From Puteibacter caeruleilacunae (GTDB lineage Bacteria > Bacteroidota > Bacteroidia > Bacteroidales > Prolixibacteraceae): a stretch of 64,000 bases of DNA. Shown piece by piece: positions 17,424 to 27,464 of the stretch; position 1 is the first letter of the stretch, and every line of letters starts with the position of its first letter. The stretch is taken from assembly GCA_005217565.1 (NCBI GenBank), contig SJCO01000022.1, forward strand, positions 3,736 through 67,735, read 5' to 3'. Both the position numbers and the translations under genes were made by a program. Below the pieces are notes generated by a model, which worked only from the letters and a program-made list of their open reading frames with translations, was not told where the DNA came from and made no database searches.

Positions 17424-20400
17424 ATGGGAAAAAACAGATCCATTTATTGGCAGATGCGAACAGGGCTATCTGCCAATAAATTAAAGCTTAGTTTAATGTT
17501 AATGTGTTGGAGTCTATTCCAGCTATCTGCCGCAGCTGACACTTTCAGTGATAAGGGTATTAGTGGCAAAGATAATTTAGCAGGAAGTGAGATTGCTCAG
17601 AAGTCGAAACGATCGATTTCGGGGATAGTGAAAGACGAGCAAGGTATGCCAGTGCCTGGTGCAACGGTGTTCATAAAAGGCACTACAATGGGAACAATAA
17701 CCCAGTCAGATGGTACTTACCATCTTGAAGTACCGGAAACTGGTGGTGTTCTGGTCTTCTCTTTTATAGGGATGGAGACTCAAGAAATTACAATTGGAGC
17801 CACAGCACTTATTAATTGTGTGCTTAAGAGCTCAGAAATGGTGATTGATGAAGTTTCTGTTATTGCGTATGGAACACAAAAGAAAGTTACTATTACTGGG
17901 GCTATTTCTTCTATGGACACAAAGGAGTTAGTTAAGATGCCAGTTGCCTCTGTTAGTAATATGTTGGCTGGTAATGTGACCGGTGTTTCTGCAGTTCAGT
18001 ATTCAGGACAACCAGGAGCCGATGATGCAGCAATTTACGTTCGAGGAGAAGCAAATCCATTGGTTCTTGTTGATGGTGTAGAACGTCCTTTCTCGCAAAT
18101 TGATCCTAACGTAATTGCAGATATAACGGTATTGAAAGATGCCTCATCAACTGCAGTATTCGGTGTGCGCGGGGCAAATGGTGTCATTCTTATTTCAACT
18201 CGTAGGGGACAAGAAGGAGCTGCACAGATTAGTATTAATTCATCTTTTGGGGCACAAGTACCAACAAGCCTGGGTGATTATGTCAATGCCGAAGATTTTA
18301 TGACTTACGTGAATGAGGCGAACAAGAATGATGGACAATCCTTGACATATTCAAAAGAGACATTGGAGCAGTATAAAAATCCGGATCGAAATAAGTTACT
18401 ATATCCAGATACTGATTGGCAAGATATGTTTTATGATGATTATGCGAGCCAACAGCAACATAATGTAAACGTGAGTGGTGGTACTAAAAGGGTAAAATAT
18501 TTTACCTCCATAGGTATGTTTAATCAGAATGGGATATTCAATGGGAATGAGAAGTTAGAGAAAAATGGGAGTTTTACTTTCAGACGTTACAATTTAAGAA
18601 GTAATCTTGATTTTGATATTACTAAAACAACATTCATGTCAATGAATATTGGTGCACGTCTCGAAAACAGGAATGAACCTAATGCTTACAAACCAGGCGA
18701 GTTTTTTGGAATTTTTAAAGAGGCGAATCCTCTTGGTGGAGCAGGAATAATTGATGGTAAGGTCATTGTCGGGAATTCTAAATTGTACGTTCCTAATGGG
18801 AGAGATGCTTATACATTTGTCGGGCGAGGAGCAACTTCAAGGTCAAAAAATGTTTTGAATTTGGATTTTAAATTGAAGCAAAAACTTGATTTTATTACTA
18901 AAGGATTGGATATAAGTCTAAAAGGATCTTATAATAGTCAGTACGAACAAAGTAAGACATTTAAAACCGCAAGACCACGATATACTCCATGGAAAAGAAA
19001 AGATATTCCGTGGCTACAGGATGTACCATATACTCAAGAAGAAGGAGAGGAGGTAATTCTTATAAAAAGTGGTGATGATGGAAAAACAGAATTTGGACAC
19101 TCTATTGGACGAGGACGTGATTTTTACTCAGAATTAGCACTGAATTATAAGAGAAGCTTTGGCGGGCATAATGTGTCGGGATTACTAATGTATAATGCCA
19201 AAAGGTTATACTACCCTAATGGTGACAGGGTAACCCCTGATTTACCAGCTGGTTATGTGGGACTTGTAGGAAGAGCTACATATGATTATGATACACGCTA
19301 TCTGGTTGATCTTAGCGTAGGTTATAATGGTTCAGAAAATTTTCACCCCGACAGACGTTATGGAGTTTTCCCTTCAGCATCTCTTGGATGGGTTATAAGT
19401 GAAGAGAGCTTCCTAAAAGATAACTCTACAATTAATTACCTGAAATTAAGAGCCTCATACGGAATTGTAGGTAGGGATAAACGATACAATGATTATAGAT
19501 ATCGATTTGGTTATGTGCCTAATTCGTGGACCTTTGGAGGAGGATATCTTTTTGGAGATGTGTCTGGAGGTACTTGGTATGGAGGTGTTAATGAAGGAAA
19601 AATTCATGATGAAGATACAACATGGGAAACCGCTCATAAGCAAAACTATGGTATTGATATGCGATTTATAGATAGTAAGTTATCTGTTTACATTGACTAT
19701 TTCTTTGAAAAACGAGATAACATTCTAATTGCACGAAATACATTCCCAGTATTCACTGCCTATACTCCTCCTGAGGTTAACCTTGGTAAGCGCGAAATTA
19801 AAGGTATGGAATTTAATGTAGGATGGAAATCCAATATCAATAAATTCTCTTACAAAGTTTCAATCAATGGTTCATATGCTAAACGTATTATCACATTTAA
19901 AGACGAAGTCCCAAATCCTGATAATCCTTGGACACTTTCAACAGGATATGAAGAGGGACAGCCATTTGGATTAGATTTTATTGGTTTCTATAGGGAAGGC
20001 ATGAAGAACAATAATGGAGTGGATGCCAGAGTGGTGCAACCTTCTATCAGTGAGGGTGATTGTGTGTTTGCTGATATAAACGGAGACGGAACCATTGATG
20101 CGAATGACAGAATAGCGATTGGACATACAAATAATCCCCGCTTTAATGGTGGTATTAACTTGAGTTGTGATTACAAGAATATTTCTTTATCGATGCAATG
20201 GAATGGTGCTACTGGAGTTTCTCGTGTGTTAGCAGGAACTTATAGAGAACCATTAGGACCAACCGGAGACCGTTCGCTAATGCAAGAACAATTTGATAAT
20301 CGCTGGACTCCTGAAACAGCAGAAACTGCTACGTTGCCACGCGCATCAATGAGTTCGCTAACCAATAATAGTCAGGTGTCTGACTTATGGATTCGAGATG

Positions 20401-20621
20401 CCAGTTATATTCGACTTAAGAATATCCGCCTGGGCTATACAATCCAATCACATGCAGTAAAAAGATTAGGAGTTAAAAAGTTAGATGTTTTTGTTGCAGG
20501 GCAGAATATATTAACATTTGATAAGCTTAAAATACTTGATCCTGAATCACGAACTACTGCTCTTAATCCAGGCTATCCAATTATGGCTGTATACAATATC
20601 GGAGTTAATCTTAGCTTCTAA
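17424..20621 (+). CDS. SusC/RagA-family TonB-dependent transporter
   Basis: About 1065 residues from the preferred ATG at 17424 (a TTG at 17382 is the longer alternative). After the signal peptide come the carboxypeptidase-D-like domain (ISGIVKDEQGMPVPGATVF), the plug (IYVRGEANPLVLVDG, ITVLKDASSTAVFGVRGANG) and a 22-strand-type barrel ending YNIGVNLSF. There is no STN domain, in contrast to the SusC genes of PULs A and C, which agrees with regulation here by a hybrid two-component system rather than a sigma/anti-sigma pair. The partner susD follows after 35 bp. Confidence 0.93.
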   Translation: MGKNRSIYWQMRTGLSANKLKLSLMLMCWSLFQLSAAADTFSDKGISGKDNLAGSEIAQKSKRSISGIVKDEQGMPVPGATVFIKGTTMGTITQSDGTYHLEVPETGGVLVFSFIGMETQEITIGATALINCVLKSSEMVIDEVSVIAYGTQKKVTITGAISSMDTKELVKMPVASVSNMLAGNVTGVSAVQYSGQPGADDAAIYVRGEANPLVLVDGVERPFSQIDPNVIADITVLKDASSTAVFGVRGANGVILISTRRGQEGAAQISINSSFGAQVPTSLGDYVNAEDFMTYVNEANKNDGQSLTYSKETLEQYKNPDRNKLLYPDTDWQDMFYDDYASQQQHNVNVSGGTKRVKYFTSIGMFNQNGIFNGNEKLEKNGSFTFRRYNLRSNLDFDITKTTFMSMNIGARLENRNEPNAYKPGEFFGIFKEANPLGGAGIIDGKVIVGNSKLYVPNGRDAYTFVGRGATSRSKNVLNLDFKLKQKLDFITKGLDISLKGSYNSQYEQSKTFKTARPRYTPWKRKDIPWLQDVPYTQEEGEEVILIKSGDDGKTEFGHSIGRGRDFYSELALNYKRSFGGHNVSGLLMYNAKRLYYPNGDRVTPDLPAGYVGLVGRATYDYDTRYLVDLSVGYNGSENFHPDRRYGVFPSASLGWVISEESFLKDNSTINYLKLRASYGIVGRDKRYNDYRYRFGYVPNSWTFGGGYLFGDVSGGTWYGGVNEGKIHDEDTTWETAHKQNYGIDMRFIDSKLSVYIDYFFEKRDNILIARNTFPVFTAYTPPEVNLGKREIKGMEFNVGWKSNINKFSYKVSINGSYAKRIITFKDEVPNPDNPWTLSTGYEEGQPFGLDFIGFYREGMKNNNGVDARVVQPSISEGDCVFADINGDGTIDANDRIAIGHTNNPRFNGGINLSCDYKNISLSMQWNGATGVSRVLAGTYREPLGPTGDRSLMQEQFDNRWTPETAETATLPRASMSSLTNNSQVSDLWIRDASYIRLKNIRLGYTIQSHAVKRLGVKKLDVFVAGQNILTFDKLKILDPESRTTALNPGYPIMAVYNIGVNLSF

Positions 20622-20656
20622 GTGAAAAAAAAGAATGTATCTAAATTGTTTGTAAT

Positions 20657-22687
20657 ATGAAAACGATAATATATAAATTACTTTTCATCTGCATTGTTGT
20701 ATCAGCATTGTTTACGACTTCATGTGTCGATGAATTTGAAGTGGGGGATGATTTTCTGGTTAAGAAACCCAGTGGAGATGTTTCTATTGATAAAGTTTTT
20801 AGTGATGAAGTGAGTGCAAAGGGTGTTCTTTGGAATGCATACGCAACACTTCATTACGGATTAACAGATCCTACCAATTATGGGACAACCGGACCTGAAG
20901 GATTGAATGCTCTTGGTGATGATTTTGAGAGTTTCTTGAATTGGGGAGGAACAGGAATAACTAATTATTATTCGGGGGTGATGAATCCATCACTGGAAAA
21001 TAGAGGTTCAAAAGGTTATTATGCAATGTCTTCAAGGTGGAAAGGGATCCGTAATGCTTATACTTTTATTGAAAATGCCGATAAAGTTCCCAATTTTAAA
21101 GCTGGTGAAAAGGAACGGTTAGTTGCGGAGTCTAAAATGATAATCGCAAGCCACTATGCTAACATGTTTCGTCATTTCGGCGGATTGCCATTGGTTAAAA
21201 AAGCCTATCTTCCATCTGATGACTCTAATTTGGAACGAGCAACTGTTGAGGAAACCGTTAATTTTATTACTGGATTATGTGATGACGCAGCAAAGGTTTT
21301 ACCTTGGCAGATAGATAATGATAAAATGGCTGCTTGGTCAGGTAGGTTTACCGCAGCAGGTGCGCTAGGATTAAAAGTACGCGTATTACTGTTTGCAGCT
21401 AGTCCATTGTTCAATTCGTCCAACACTTGGGATGGTTACGAGAATGAATCGGTTACCCAAAAACAATCAACATATGGAAACTATGATTCAAATCGATGGC
21501 AAAAAGTAGTGGATGCTTGTGAGGAGTTTTTCACTCGCAATGGCGGGAACGCTCCTAACTCTGGTATCTATTATCTTCAACAAGCAACAAGAGCTGGTCT
21601 AAAGGGGTACCGGGAAGCCTATCGAGAAGCTTATTATAATCGTAGCAATCCAGGTATGCTTATTTCAGTTCGCCGTGGTGACCGAACCCCATCAAAGTGG
21701 ACTTATACTTACTTCCCAACAATTTGGGTGCGCTGGCATGGTATGGTACCAACTTTAACCGGTTTGAATGCATATGCCAAAGCTAATGGTGCTCCTTTCC
21801 TGGAAGAAGATATGCCATGGAAGAAGTCCAATGAAGAACAACAAGCAGCATTGGATAATAGTACCTATGTTGATCCGTTTGCTGATCGTGATCCAAGATT
21901 ATACGAAGTGAGTCATATTTCTGGTAAAAGTTCATATAGCGGAAGAACATTTGAGGGCTATATGGGAGGAAGTCACCGCGGAGATAAAGAAGATGGATCT
22001 CAAATTAAAACAGATGCTGGATTTGCACCAAGTGGATTTTCCCTGTACAAATGGGCTCTTGATTTTGCAGGAGAATTTGGTGGTCGTACCATTCATTGGC
22101 CAGAGTTGCGTTTGGCCGAGATTTACCTTAGCTATGCTGAGGCACTGGTTATGGTTGGACGCTCTGGCGAGGCTTATCAATGGATTGACGCAGTACGTGA
22201 GCGTGTTGGCCTGAAAGGAATTTTGGAAGCCAATCCAGATCGCAAATCAGTTGATATTACTCATCCAGACCTATCTGTTGCTTCACCTTCTGATGAGTTT
22301 TTATTGAAAGAAATTCTGAGAGAACGAAAGTGCGAGTTTGCACTAGAGGATGTCCGCTTATATGACTTGATTAGGTGGCGTTGCGCTGAAGACTTTAAAA
22401 AGCGCTTGACGGGATTGTTAATCTGGAGATACAAAAAGTCCTCTGATGGTACAACTGTAAATGATGGAGCTTCTTTTGTTTTTAATGAATTTAAAATTCG
22501 TAAGCGATTTATTCAGAATGGAGAACAGGAAAAAGTACAGAAAATAAGAATATATCCAGGTGATAAAGAGGTATCCATAAATAAGGATCCACATGGTTCA
22601 ATGTGGGAACCCAAATGGTACTTATCGGCATTTCCAACAAATGAGGTAAATAAAAGCTATGGATTAACACAGAATCCTGGATGGTAA
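20657..22687 (+). CDS. SusD/RagB-like glycan-binding lipoprotein
   Basis: A 676-residue SusD-type lipoprotein with lipobox TSC (Cys23), longer than most family members. Family marks are the N-terminal KKPSGDVSIDKVF region, HYANMFRHFGGLPLV, WPELRLAEIYLSYAEALV, ILRERKCEFALEDVRLYDLIRW and the terminal GLTQNPGW. It pairs with the SusC just upstream. The next susC follows almost without a gap, with no hairpin between, so the two SusC/SusD pairs are probably on one transcript. Confidence 0.92.
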   Translation: MKTIIYKLLFICIVVSALFTTSCVDEFEVGDDFLVKKPSGDVSIDKVFSDEVSAKGVLWNAYATLHYGLTDPTNYGTTGPEGLNALGDDFESFLNWGGTGITNYYSGVMNPSLENRGSKGYYAMSSRWKGIRNAYTFIENADKVPNFKAGEKERLVAESKMIIASHYANMFRHFGGLPLVKKAYLPSDDSNLERATVEETVNFITGLCDDAAKVLPWQIDNDKMAAWSGRFTAAGALGLKVRVLLFAASPLFNSSNTWDGYENESVTQKQSTYGNYDSNRWQKVVDACEEFFTRNGGNAPNSGIYYLQQATRAGLKGYREAYREAYYNRSNPGMLISVRRGDRTPSKWTYTYFPTIWVRWHGMVPTLTGLNAYAKANGAPFLEEDMPWKKSNEEQQAALDNSTYVDPFADRDPRLYEVSHISGKSSYSGRTFEGYMGGSHRGDKEDGSQIKTDAGFAPSGFSLYKWALDFAGEFGGRTIHWPELRLAEIYLSYAEALVMVGRSGEAYQWIDAVRERVGLKGILEANPDRKSVDITHPDLSVASPSDEFLLKEILRERKCEFALEDVRLYDLIRWRCAEDFKKRLTGLLIWRYKKSSDGTTVNDGASFVFNEFKIRKRFIQNGEQEKVQKIRIYPGDKEVSINKDPHGSMWEPKWYLSAFPTNEVNKSYGLTQNPGW

Positions 22688-22704
22688 CTGTAAACGTACA
22701 ATTT

Positions 22705-25680
22705 ATGAAGACAATATATTTCAAATTTATTATTGGTGTATTCTTTTTTATCGGTATTCACGCAAAAGCGAATACCGATAGATTGACAGGACATGTGCTG
22801 GATGCAAAAGGAAGTCCAATATCAGGAGCTAGAATACATTTAGCTGAGAGTCCTGAAGTAACGGTCACAACTAATGCGAACGGAAAATACTCGATTGAGG
22901 CTGCAGAGAATTCAATTGCCATAATTAATACCGCAGACGATTTTTCAAAAACAGTAGAGTTGAAGGATAGTCTAATAGTAACTATGGGACAAGAATCTGC
23001 TCCTGTTTACCAAGGATATGAGCTGTGGGCAGCTAAAAGAGAAACTGCTGCAACCACACATAGTGTTTTTGCGAATGATCTGAAGAAAAACGATTCTAAA
23101 GCTAATGTTTCAAATGCTTTATTTGGACAGTTGCTAGGACTTACTGTATTACAAAGAAGTGGTACAGTAGCAGATAATCAAGCTCGTTTAAATTTTCGAG
23201 GGCAAGGTATGCCATTAATTATCGTGGATGGTTTTGAGCGTAAACTCAATGATTTATCGGTTGAAGAAATTGAATCGGTTACTTTGTTAAAAGATGCAGC
23301 TTCTCAAGCTATCTATGGGATGCGTGCCAGTAATGGTGTAGTATTGATATCTACAAAGAAGGGAAAGTACAATACCATGGAAATTGACTTTAAATATGAG
23401 CATGGTATTAAATTCGCAAAATCAACTATTCCGATGGTTGATGCCTATAATTATGCACTGGCAATGAATGAAGCATTGACGAATGATAAATTAACACCTC
23501 TATACAATAATTACCAGCTGAATGCTTTTAAGGATGGAAGTCAGCCAGGTGTTTATGCAAATGTTGATTGGGCTAAAGAAATTTTAAAAGATGTAGCTCA
23601 TTCTAATTCTTATAACATGCAAGTGCGCGGTGGTAATAGTATAATCCGTTATTATTCGTCAATTGCGTATGATACCGATAAGGGATTTATTAAACTGGAT
23701 GCACCGGATCCATCAATCCCCAATCAGTTTAAGTATTCTAATCTGAATGTACGTTCTAACCTGGATATTGATCTAACACGTAATACACTATTAACAGTTA
23801 ATTTGTTAGGAAGATTACAGGAGAATAGTCGTGGTATGTTAAGTGCAGGTAGTTTAATGAGCTCAATTTATAATACTCCAGCAGGAGCATTTCCTATTAA
23901 AACAGAAAATGAAAATTGGGGGGCAAGTACTACCTGGACTTTAAACCCTGTAGCTGAGTTGTCCACTGCTGGATTTACACGGTTTCATACACGCACTTTA
24001 TATGCCAACTTAGGAGTTAAACAAAACATGGATGCCATAATTAAAGGATTAAAAGCTTCTGCGAGGTTTGGATTCGACTCTTATTCTGTAATTACAGAGA
24101 AAAAATATAAGAAATATATTACTGAGAGAATTACACCTGTTTTTGATAATGATGGCAATCCTGTTGATGTTGAGTATGTTGAAGTTGGAGAAAACGAGTC
24201 AAGTTATAAACACTGGAGTGCTGGTACTACAACACAATGGCGTAAACTAACCGCTCAAGGGCAACTTGATTATCAACGAACTTTTAATAAATCAACTATT
24301 GGTGTAAACTATATTTTTGAATTATCTGGTTATACAGGAATGGGGCAACATAAAACGTATAATCGGGTTAACAATGCCTTTCATGCATCGTATAATTATG
24401 ATAATCGTTACTTGTTAAATGCTACTTTATCTGTGGGAGCTTGCAATGTGCTTAATCCACGTAGGAAATGGGGGTATTTACCAGCTGTTTCAGCTGCATG
24501 GATGGTGTCGGAAGAATCGTTTGCTAAAAAAATCGAAGCTATTGATCATCTGAAGTTGCATGCCTCATGGGGTATTACAGGCAATGACAACATCTCGTTT
24601 GATTTGCATAAAACAGTTTACAAATATGGAGGATCATACTTGTTTGGTAATTTCCAGGGTATTAGTACAATTATGCCTAATGATCTACCCGTAATTAATT
24701 TGACTTATCCTAAATCGCGAAACTTTAATTTTGGTATTGAAGGAAGCCTGTTTAATGGAATGGATCTTAGTGTAGACATATTTAATATCAAGAAGTATGA
24801 TCAGCTAATAGGCAAAACACATGTCGTATCCTCGGTAATGGGAATCAATCCAGGGCAGACCAACAGTGGTGAATATGACTTCAAAGGTCTTGAATTAGGA
24901 TTGGGATATCACGGAAGCTCTAGTGATCTGAATTATTCAGCAATGGGACATTTTTCGTTCGTACGCAGTAAAATCGTAAATATTAATGAAAAAGTCTGGA
25001 AGAATGATTTCAACAAGAGAACTGGTCGTCCTTTAGGCCAGATTTTCGGATACGAGTCTATAGGATTCTTTAAGGATCAGACAGATATTGACGTTAGTCC
25101 TGTTCATACTTTCTCTGCTGTTCAACCAGGCGATATTAAATACAAGGATCAGGATGACAATGGTATTATTGATGAGTATGATCAGGTAGCCATTGGAAAT
25201 AGTTCAAGTCTTCCTGAGATGTATTTCTCTTTGGATATGAATGTAGAGTATCGCAATTTTGGCGTAAATCTTTTATTCCAGGGTGTTGCTAATTACAGCA
25301 CAATTTTAAATACATCGAGTATCTATCGTCCAATGGTTGGTAATAAAAATATCTCTCAACATTATTACGATAATCGCTGGACAGCATCCAACCAAGACGC
25401 ACTTTATCCAAGATTAACAAATGAGAATAATGATAATAACAATAAGAACTCAACGACTTGGTTGCAAGATTTGGCTTACCTGAAGTTAAGGACTGCTGAA
25501 ATTTATTACAAACTTCCAACGCAATTAGTAAACCGCGTGAAACTTAGTAATGCCACAGTCTTCGCAAGAGGCTATAACTTGTTCTCATTAGATAAAATGG
25601 TAATTGGTGATCCTGAAGCTGTGGGAATAAGTTATCCCATGTATAGATCAGTTAACGTCGGAATGAAGATCAATTTCTAA
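22705..25680 (+). CDS. SusC/RagA-family TonB-dependent transporter (second pair)
   Basis: About 991 residues from the ATG at 22705, which begins a clear signal peptide (MKTIYFKFIIGVFFFIGI). An in-frame ATG at 22681 overlaps the upstream stop codon. The domains are a carboxypeptidase-D-like domain (LTGHVLDAKGSPISGARI), a plug (LNFRGQGMPLIIVDGFE, VTLLKDAASQAIYGMRA) and a barrel ending VNVGMKINF. It is shorter and quite different in sequence from the SusC just upstream, so it is probably not a recent duplicate. It may import another size or form of the same glycan. Its SusD follows after 12 bp. Confidence 0.92.
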   Translation: MKTIYFKFIIGVFFFIGIHAKANTDRLTGHVLDAKGSPISGARIHLAESPEVTVTTNANGKYSIEAAENSIAIINTADDFSKTVELKDSLIVTMGQESAPVYQGYELWAAKRETAATTHSVFANDLKKNDSKANVSNALFGQLLGLTVLQRSGTVADNQARLNFRGQGMPLIIVDGFERKLNDLSVEEIESVTLLKDAASQAIYGMRASNGVVLISTKKGKYNTMEIDFKYEHGIKFAKSTIPMVDAYNYALAMNEALTNDKLTPLYNNYQLNAFKDGSQPGVYANVDWAKEILKDVAHSNSYNMQVRGGNSIIRYYSSIAYDTDKGFIKLDAPDPSIPNQFKYSNLNVRSNLDIDLTRNTLLTVNLLGRLQENSRGMLSAGSLMSSIYNTPAGAFPIKTENENWGASTTWTLNPVAELSTAGFTRFHTRTLYANLGVKQNMDAIIKGLKASARFGFDSYSVITEKKYKKYITERITPVFDNDGNPVDVEYVEVGENESSYKHWSAGTTTQWRKLTAQGQLDYQRTFNKSTIGVNYIFELSGYTGMGQHKTYNRVNNAFHASYNYDNRYLLNATLSVGACNVLNPRRKWGYLPAVSAAWMVSEESFAKKIEAIDHLKLHASWGITGNDNISFDLHKTVYKYGGSYLFGNFQGISTIMPNDLPVINLTYPKSRNFNFGIEGSLFNGMDLSVDIFNIKKYDQLIGKTHVVSSVMGINPGQTNSGEYDFKGLELGLGYHGSSSDLNYSAMGHFSFVRSKIVNINEKVWKNDFNKRTGRPLGQIFGYESIGFFKDQTDIDVSPVHTFSAVQPGDIKYKDQDDNGIIDEYDQVAIGNSSSLPEMYFSLDMNVEYRNFGVNLLFQGVANYSTILNTSSIYRPMVGNKNISQHYYDNRWTASNQDALYPRLTNENNDNNNKNSTTWLQDLAYLKLRTAEIYYKLPTQLVNRVKLSNATVFARGYNLFSLDKMVIGDPEAVGISYPMYRSVNVGMKINF

Positions 25681-25692
25681 TAGACTTGAAGA

Positions 25693-27369
25693 ATGAAAAA
25701 TAAAATAAAAAATAAAGTAATATTATTGCTAGGCGTTGTGTTTTTGACGTTGACAGCATGCGATGACTTCTTAGAATATAGCGAATCTGATACGCTAAGT
25801 GAAGAACTGGCATATAACAACTTAGAACGCGCAACACAAGTGGGTTTTAATTGCTACACTTTTTTAAGAGATAATTTTGGTTCAGCCATGCGTTCGTCAG
25901 CCTGCGATGAGTCACAATATGTTTGGTCGGAGAGTTATATACACCGTTACTACAATGGAAGTTGGTCGCAATTTAATCCTGTTGATGATATGTGGGGGCA
26001 CTATTATAAAGGTATTTATATGTGCAACAATTTTTTGGAGAAGGGAGCAGACAAAGAGTTTGAAGAATATCGTTACAACGAAGATTATGAAAGACTCTAT
26101 GCTAACTTTAAAAATGTGAAATGGGAAGTGCGTGCATTGCGTGCATACTTTTATTTTGAACTGGCTAAACGTTATGGAAATGTACCTTTAATCACAAAGA
26201 CCTTAAGTGAAGAGGAAGCAAACAATATATCACAAACAGGGGCAAAAGACGTTTTAACGTGGATTGCAGGAGAATGTCAAACCTGTTATGAATATTTGCC
26301 TGATTCATATGATTCAAGTGTTTTCCTGAAACAATTGGGGCGAGTTACAAAACTGTTTGTAAAATCCTTGGAAGCACGAGCATTACTATATGCGGCTAGT
26401 CCACTTCACAATAATGGGAGCTATGATTTAGAAATATTGCGTTCATCAGGTAAAGCATCTTTAGATGTTATAAACACGATGGAGTCTGCGGGTGTGAGGT
26501 TAGCAAATATTAACTATTTCGATCTATGGAATTCTGATGCAGATACTCATGCTAAATGTGTGGAAATTATTTCAATGATTAGAAGAGGAAATAGTAATGG
26601 TTTTGAAAGAGATAATTTCCCTATTTCTGTTGAAGGAGGTAAAACAGGGAATTGTCCCACGCAAAACCTGGTAGATGCGTACGATATGCAAAGTGGATTC
26701 ACATATGATCCTGCTAATCCATATGCCAATCGCGATCAGCGTCTACAGCAAACAATTGTTGTGAACCAGTCGGAGTGGGCCTATAACGAAACGATGGATA
26801 TCTTTTACGGAGGTAAAGATGGACTACCGAATAAGGGTGCAACTCCAACAGGATATTACTTAAAGAAGTATGCCATGAAAAATACCAACCTAAATCCGGT
26901 TGGTACTACTTCCCATAAAAAAGTGTGGATTTTGTTCCGATTAGGTGAAGTGTATTTGAACTATGCTGAGGCTGCCAGTCAGATTAATGGGGTGTCGGGT
27001 ACCGATGCAGACTTAACAATGTCGGCAGTAGATGCAATTAATAAAGTACGTGGGCGAAAAGGTCTAACAATCGATCCACTTCCAGGCGATTTGTCGCTGC
27101 AAGATTTTACAGCTAAATATAGAAAAGAAAGAATGGTTGAACTGGCCTTTGAAGATCATCGTTTCTGGGACATTCGTCGTTGGATGATTGGTAGTACATC
27201 AGTGGTTCTCAAAACTATGAAGATAGAAAAAGCTGCAGATGGTAGCATAAGCTATACAAAAGAGATCGACAATATTTCACGGAAGTGGGAGGATAAGTAC
27301 TATTTCTATCCCATAAGTGTAAATGAATTGAATATTAATACTAATCTGAAACAAAATAAGGGTTGGTAG
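25693..27369 (+). CDS. SusD/RagB-like glycan-binding lipoprotein (second pair)
   Basis: A 558-residue SusD-type lipoprotein with lipobox LTAC (Cys23). It has EVRALRAYFYFELAKRYGNVPL in the N-terminal helices, then LFRLGEVYLNYAEAAS and YRKERMVELAFEDHRFWDIRRWM, and ends NLKQNKGW. It forms the second import pair of PUL B. A perfect 12-bp hairpin follows its stop codon, as after other susD genes in the window. Confidence 0.93.
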   Translation: MKNKIKNKVILLLGVVFLTLTACDDFLEYSESDTLSEELAYNNLERATQVGFNCYTFLRDNFGSAMRSSACDESQYVWSESYIHRYYNGSWSQFNPVDDMWGHYYKGIYMCNNFLEKGADKEFEEYRYNEDYERLYANFKNVKWEVRALRAYFYFELAKRYGNVPLITKTLSEEEANNISQTGAKDVLTWIAGECQTCYEYLPDSYDSSVFLKQLGRVTKLFVKSLEARALLYAASPLHNNGSYDLEILRSSGKASLDVINTMESAGVRLANINYFDLWNSDADTHAKCVEIISMIRRGNSNGFERDNFPISVEGGKTGNCPTQNLVDAYDMQSGFTYDPANPYANRDQRLQQTIVVNQSEWAYNETMDIFYGGKDGLPNKGATPTGYYLKKYAMKNTNLNPVGTTSHKKVWILFRLGEVYLNYAEAASQINGVSGTDADLTMSAVDAINKVRGRKGLTIDPLPGDLSLQDFTAKYRKERMVELAFEDHRFWDIRRWMIGSTSVVLKTMKIEKAADGSISYTKEIDNISRKWEDKYYFYPISVNELNINTNLKQNKGW

Positions 27370-27380
27370 TGCTTTGTTGC

Positions 27381-27429
27381 GCGATATATATATTTCTGGC
27401 TCACAGGTCATAGGATGTATATATATCGC
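27381..27429 (+). terminator. Intercistronic hairpin after the second susD of PUL B
   Basis: The arms GCGATATATATA and TATATATATCGC pair perfectly over 12 bp around a 25-base loop, starting 11 bases after the susD stop. No T-run follows. It is likely an RNA stability or partial-termination element. Confidence 0.55.
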
Positions 27430-27464
27430 CTATAAGTTTTAAATCATTTTAATTGAGTTTAATT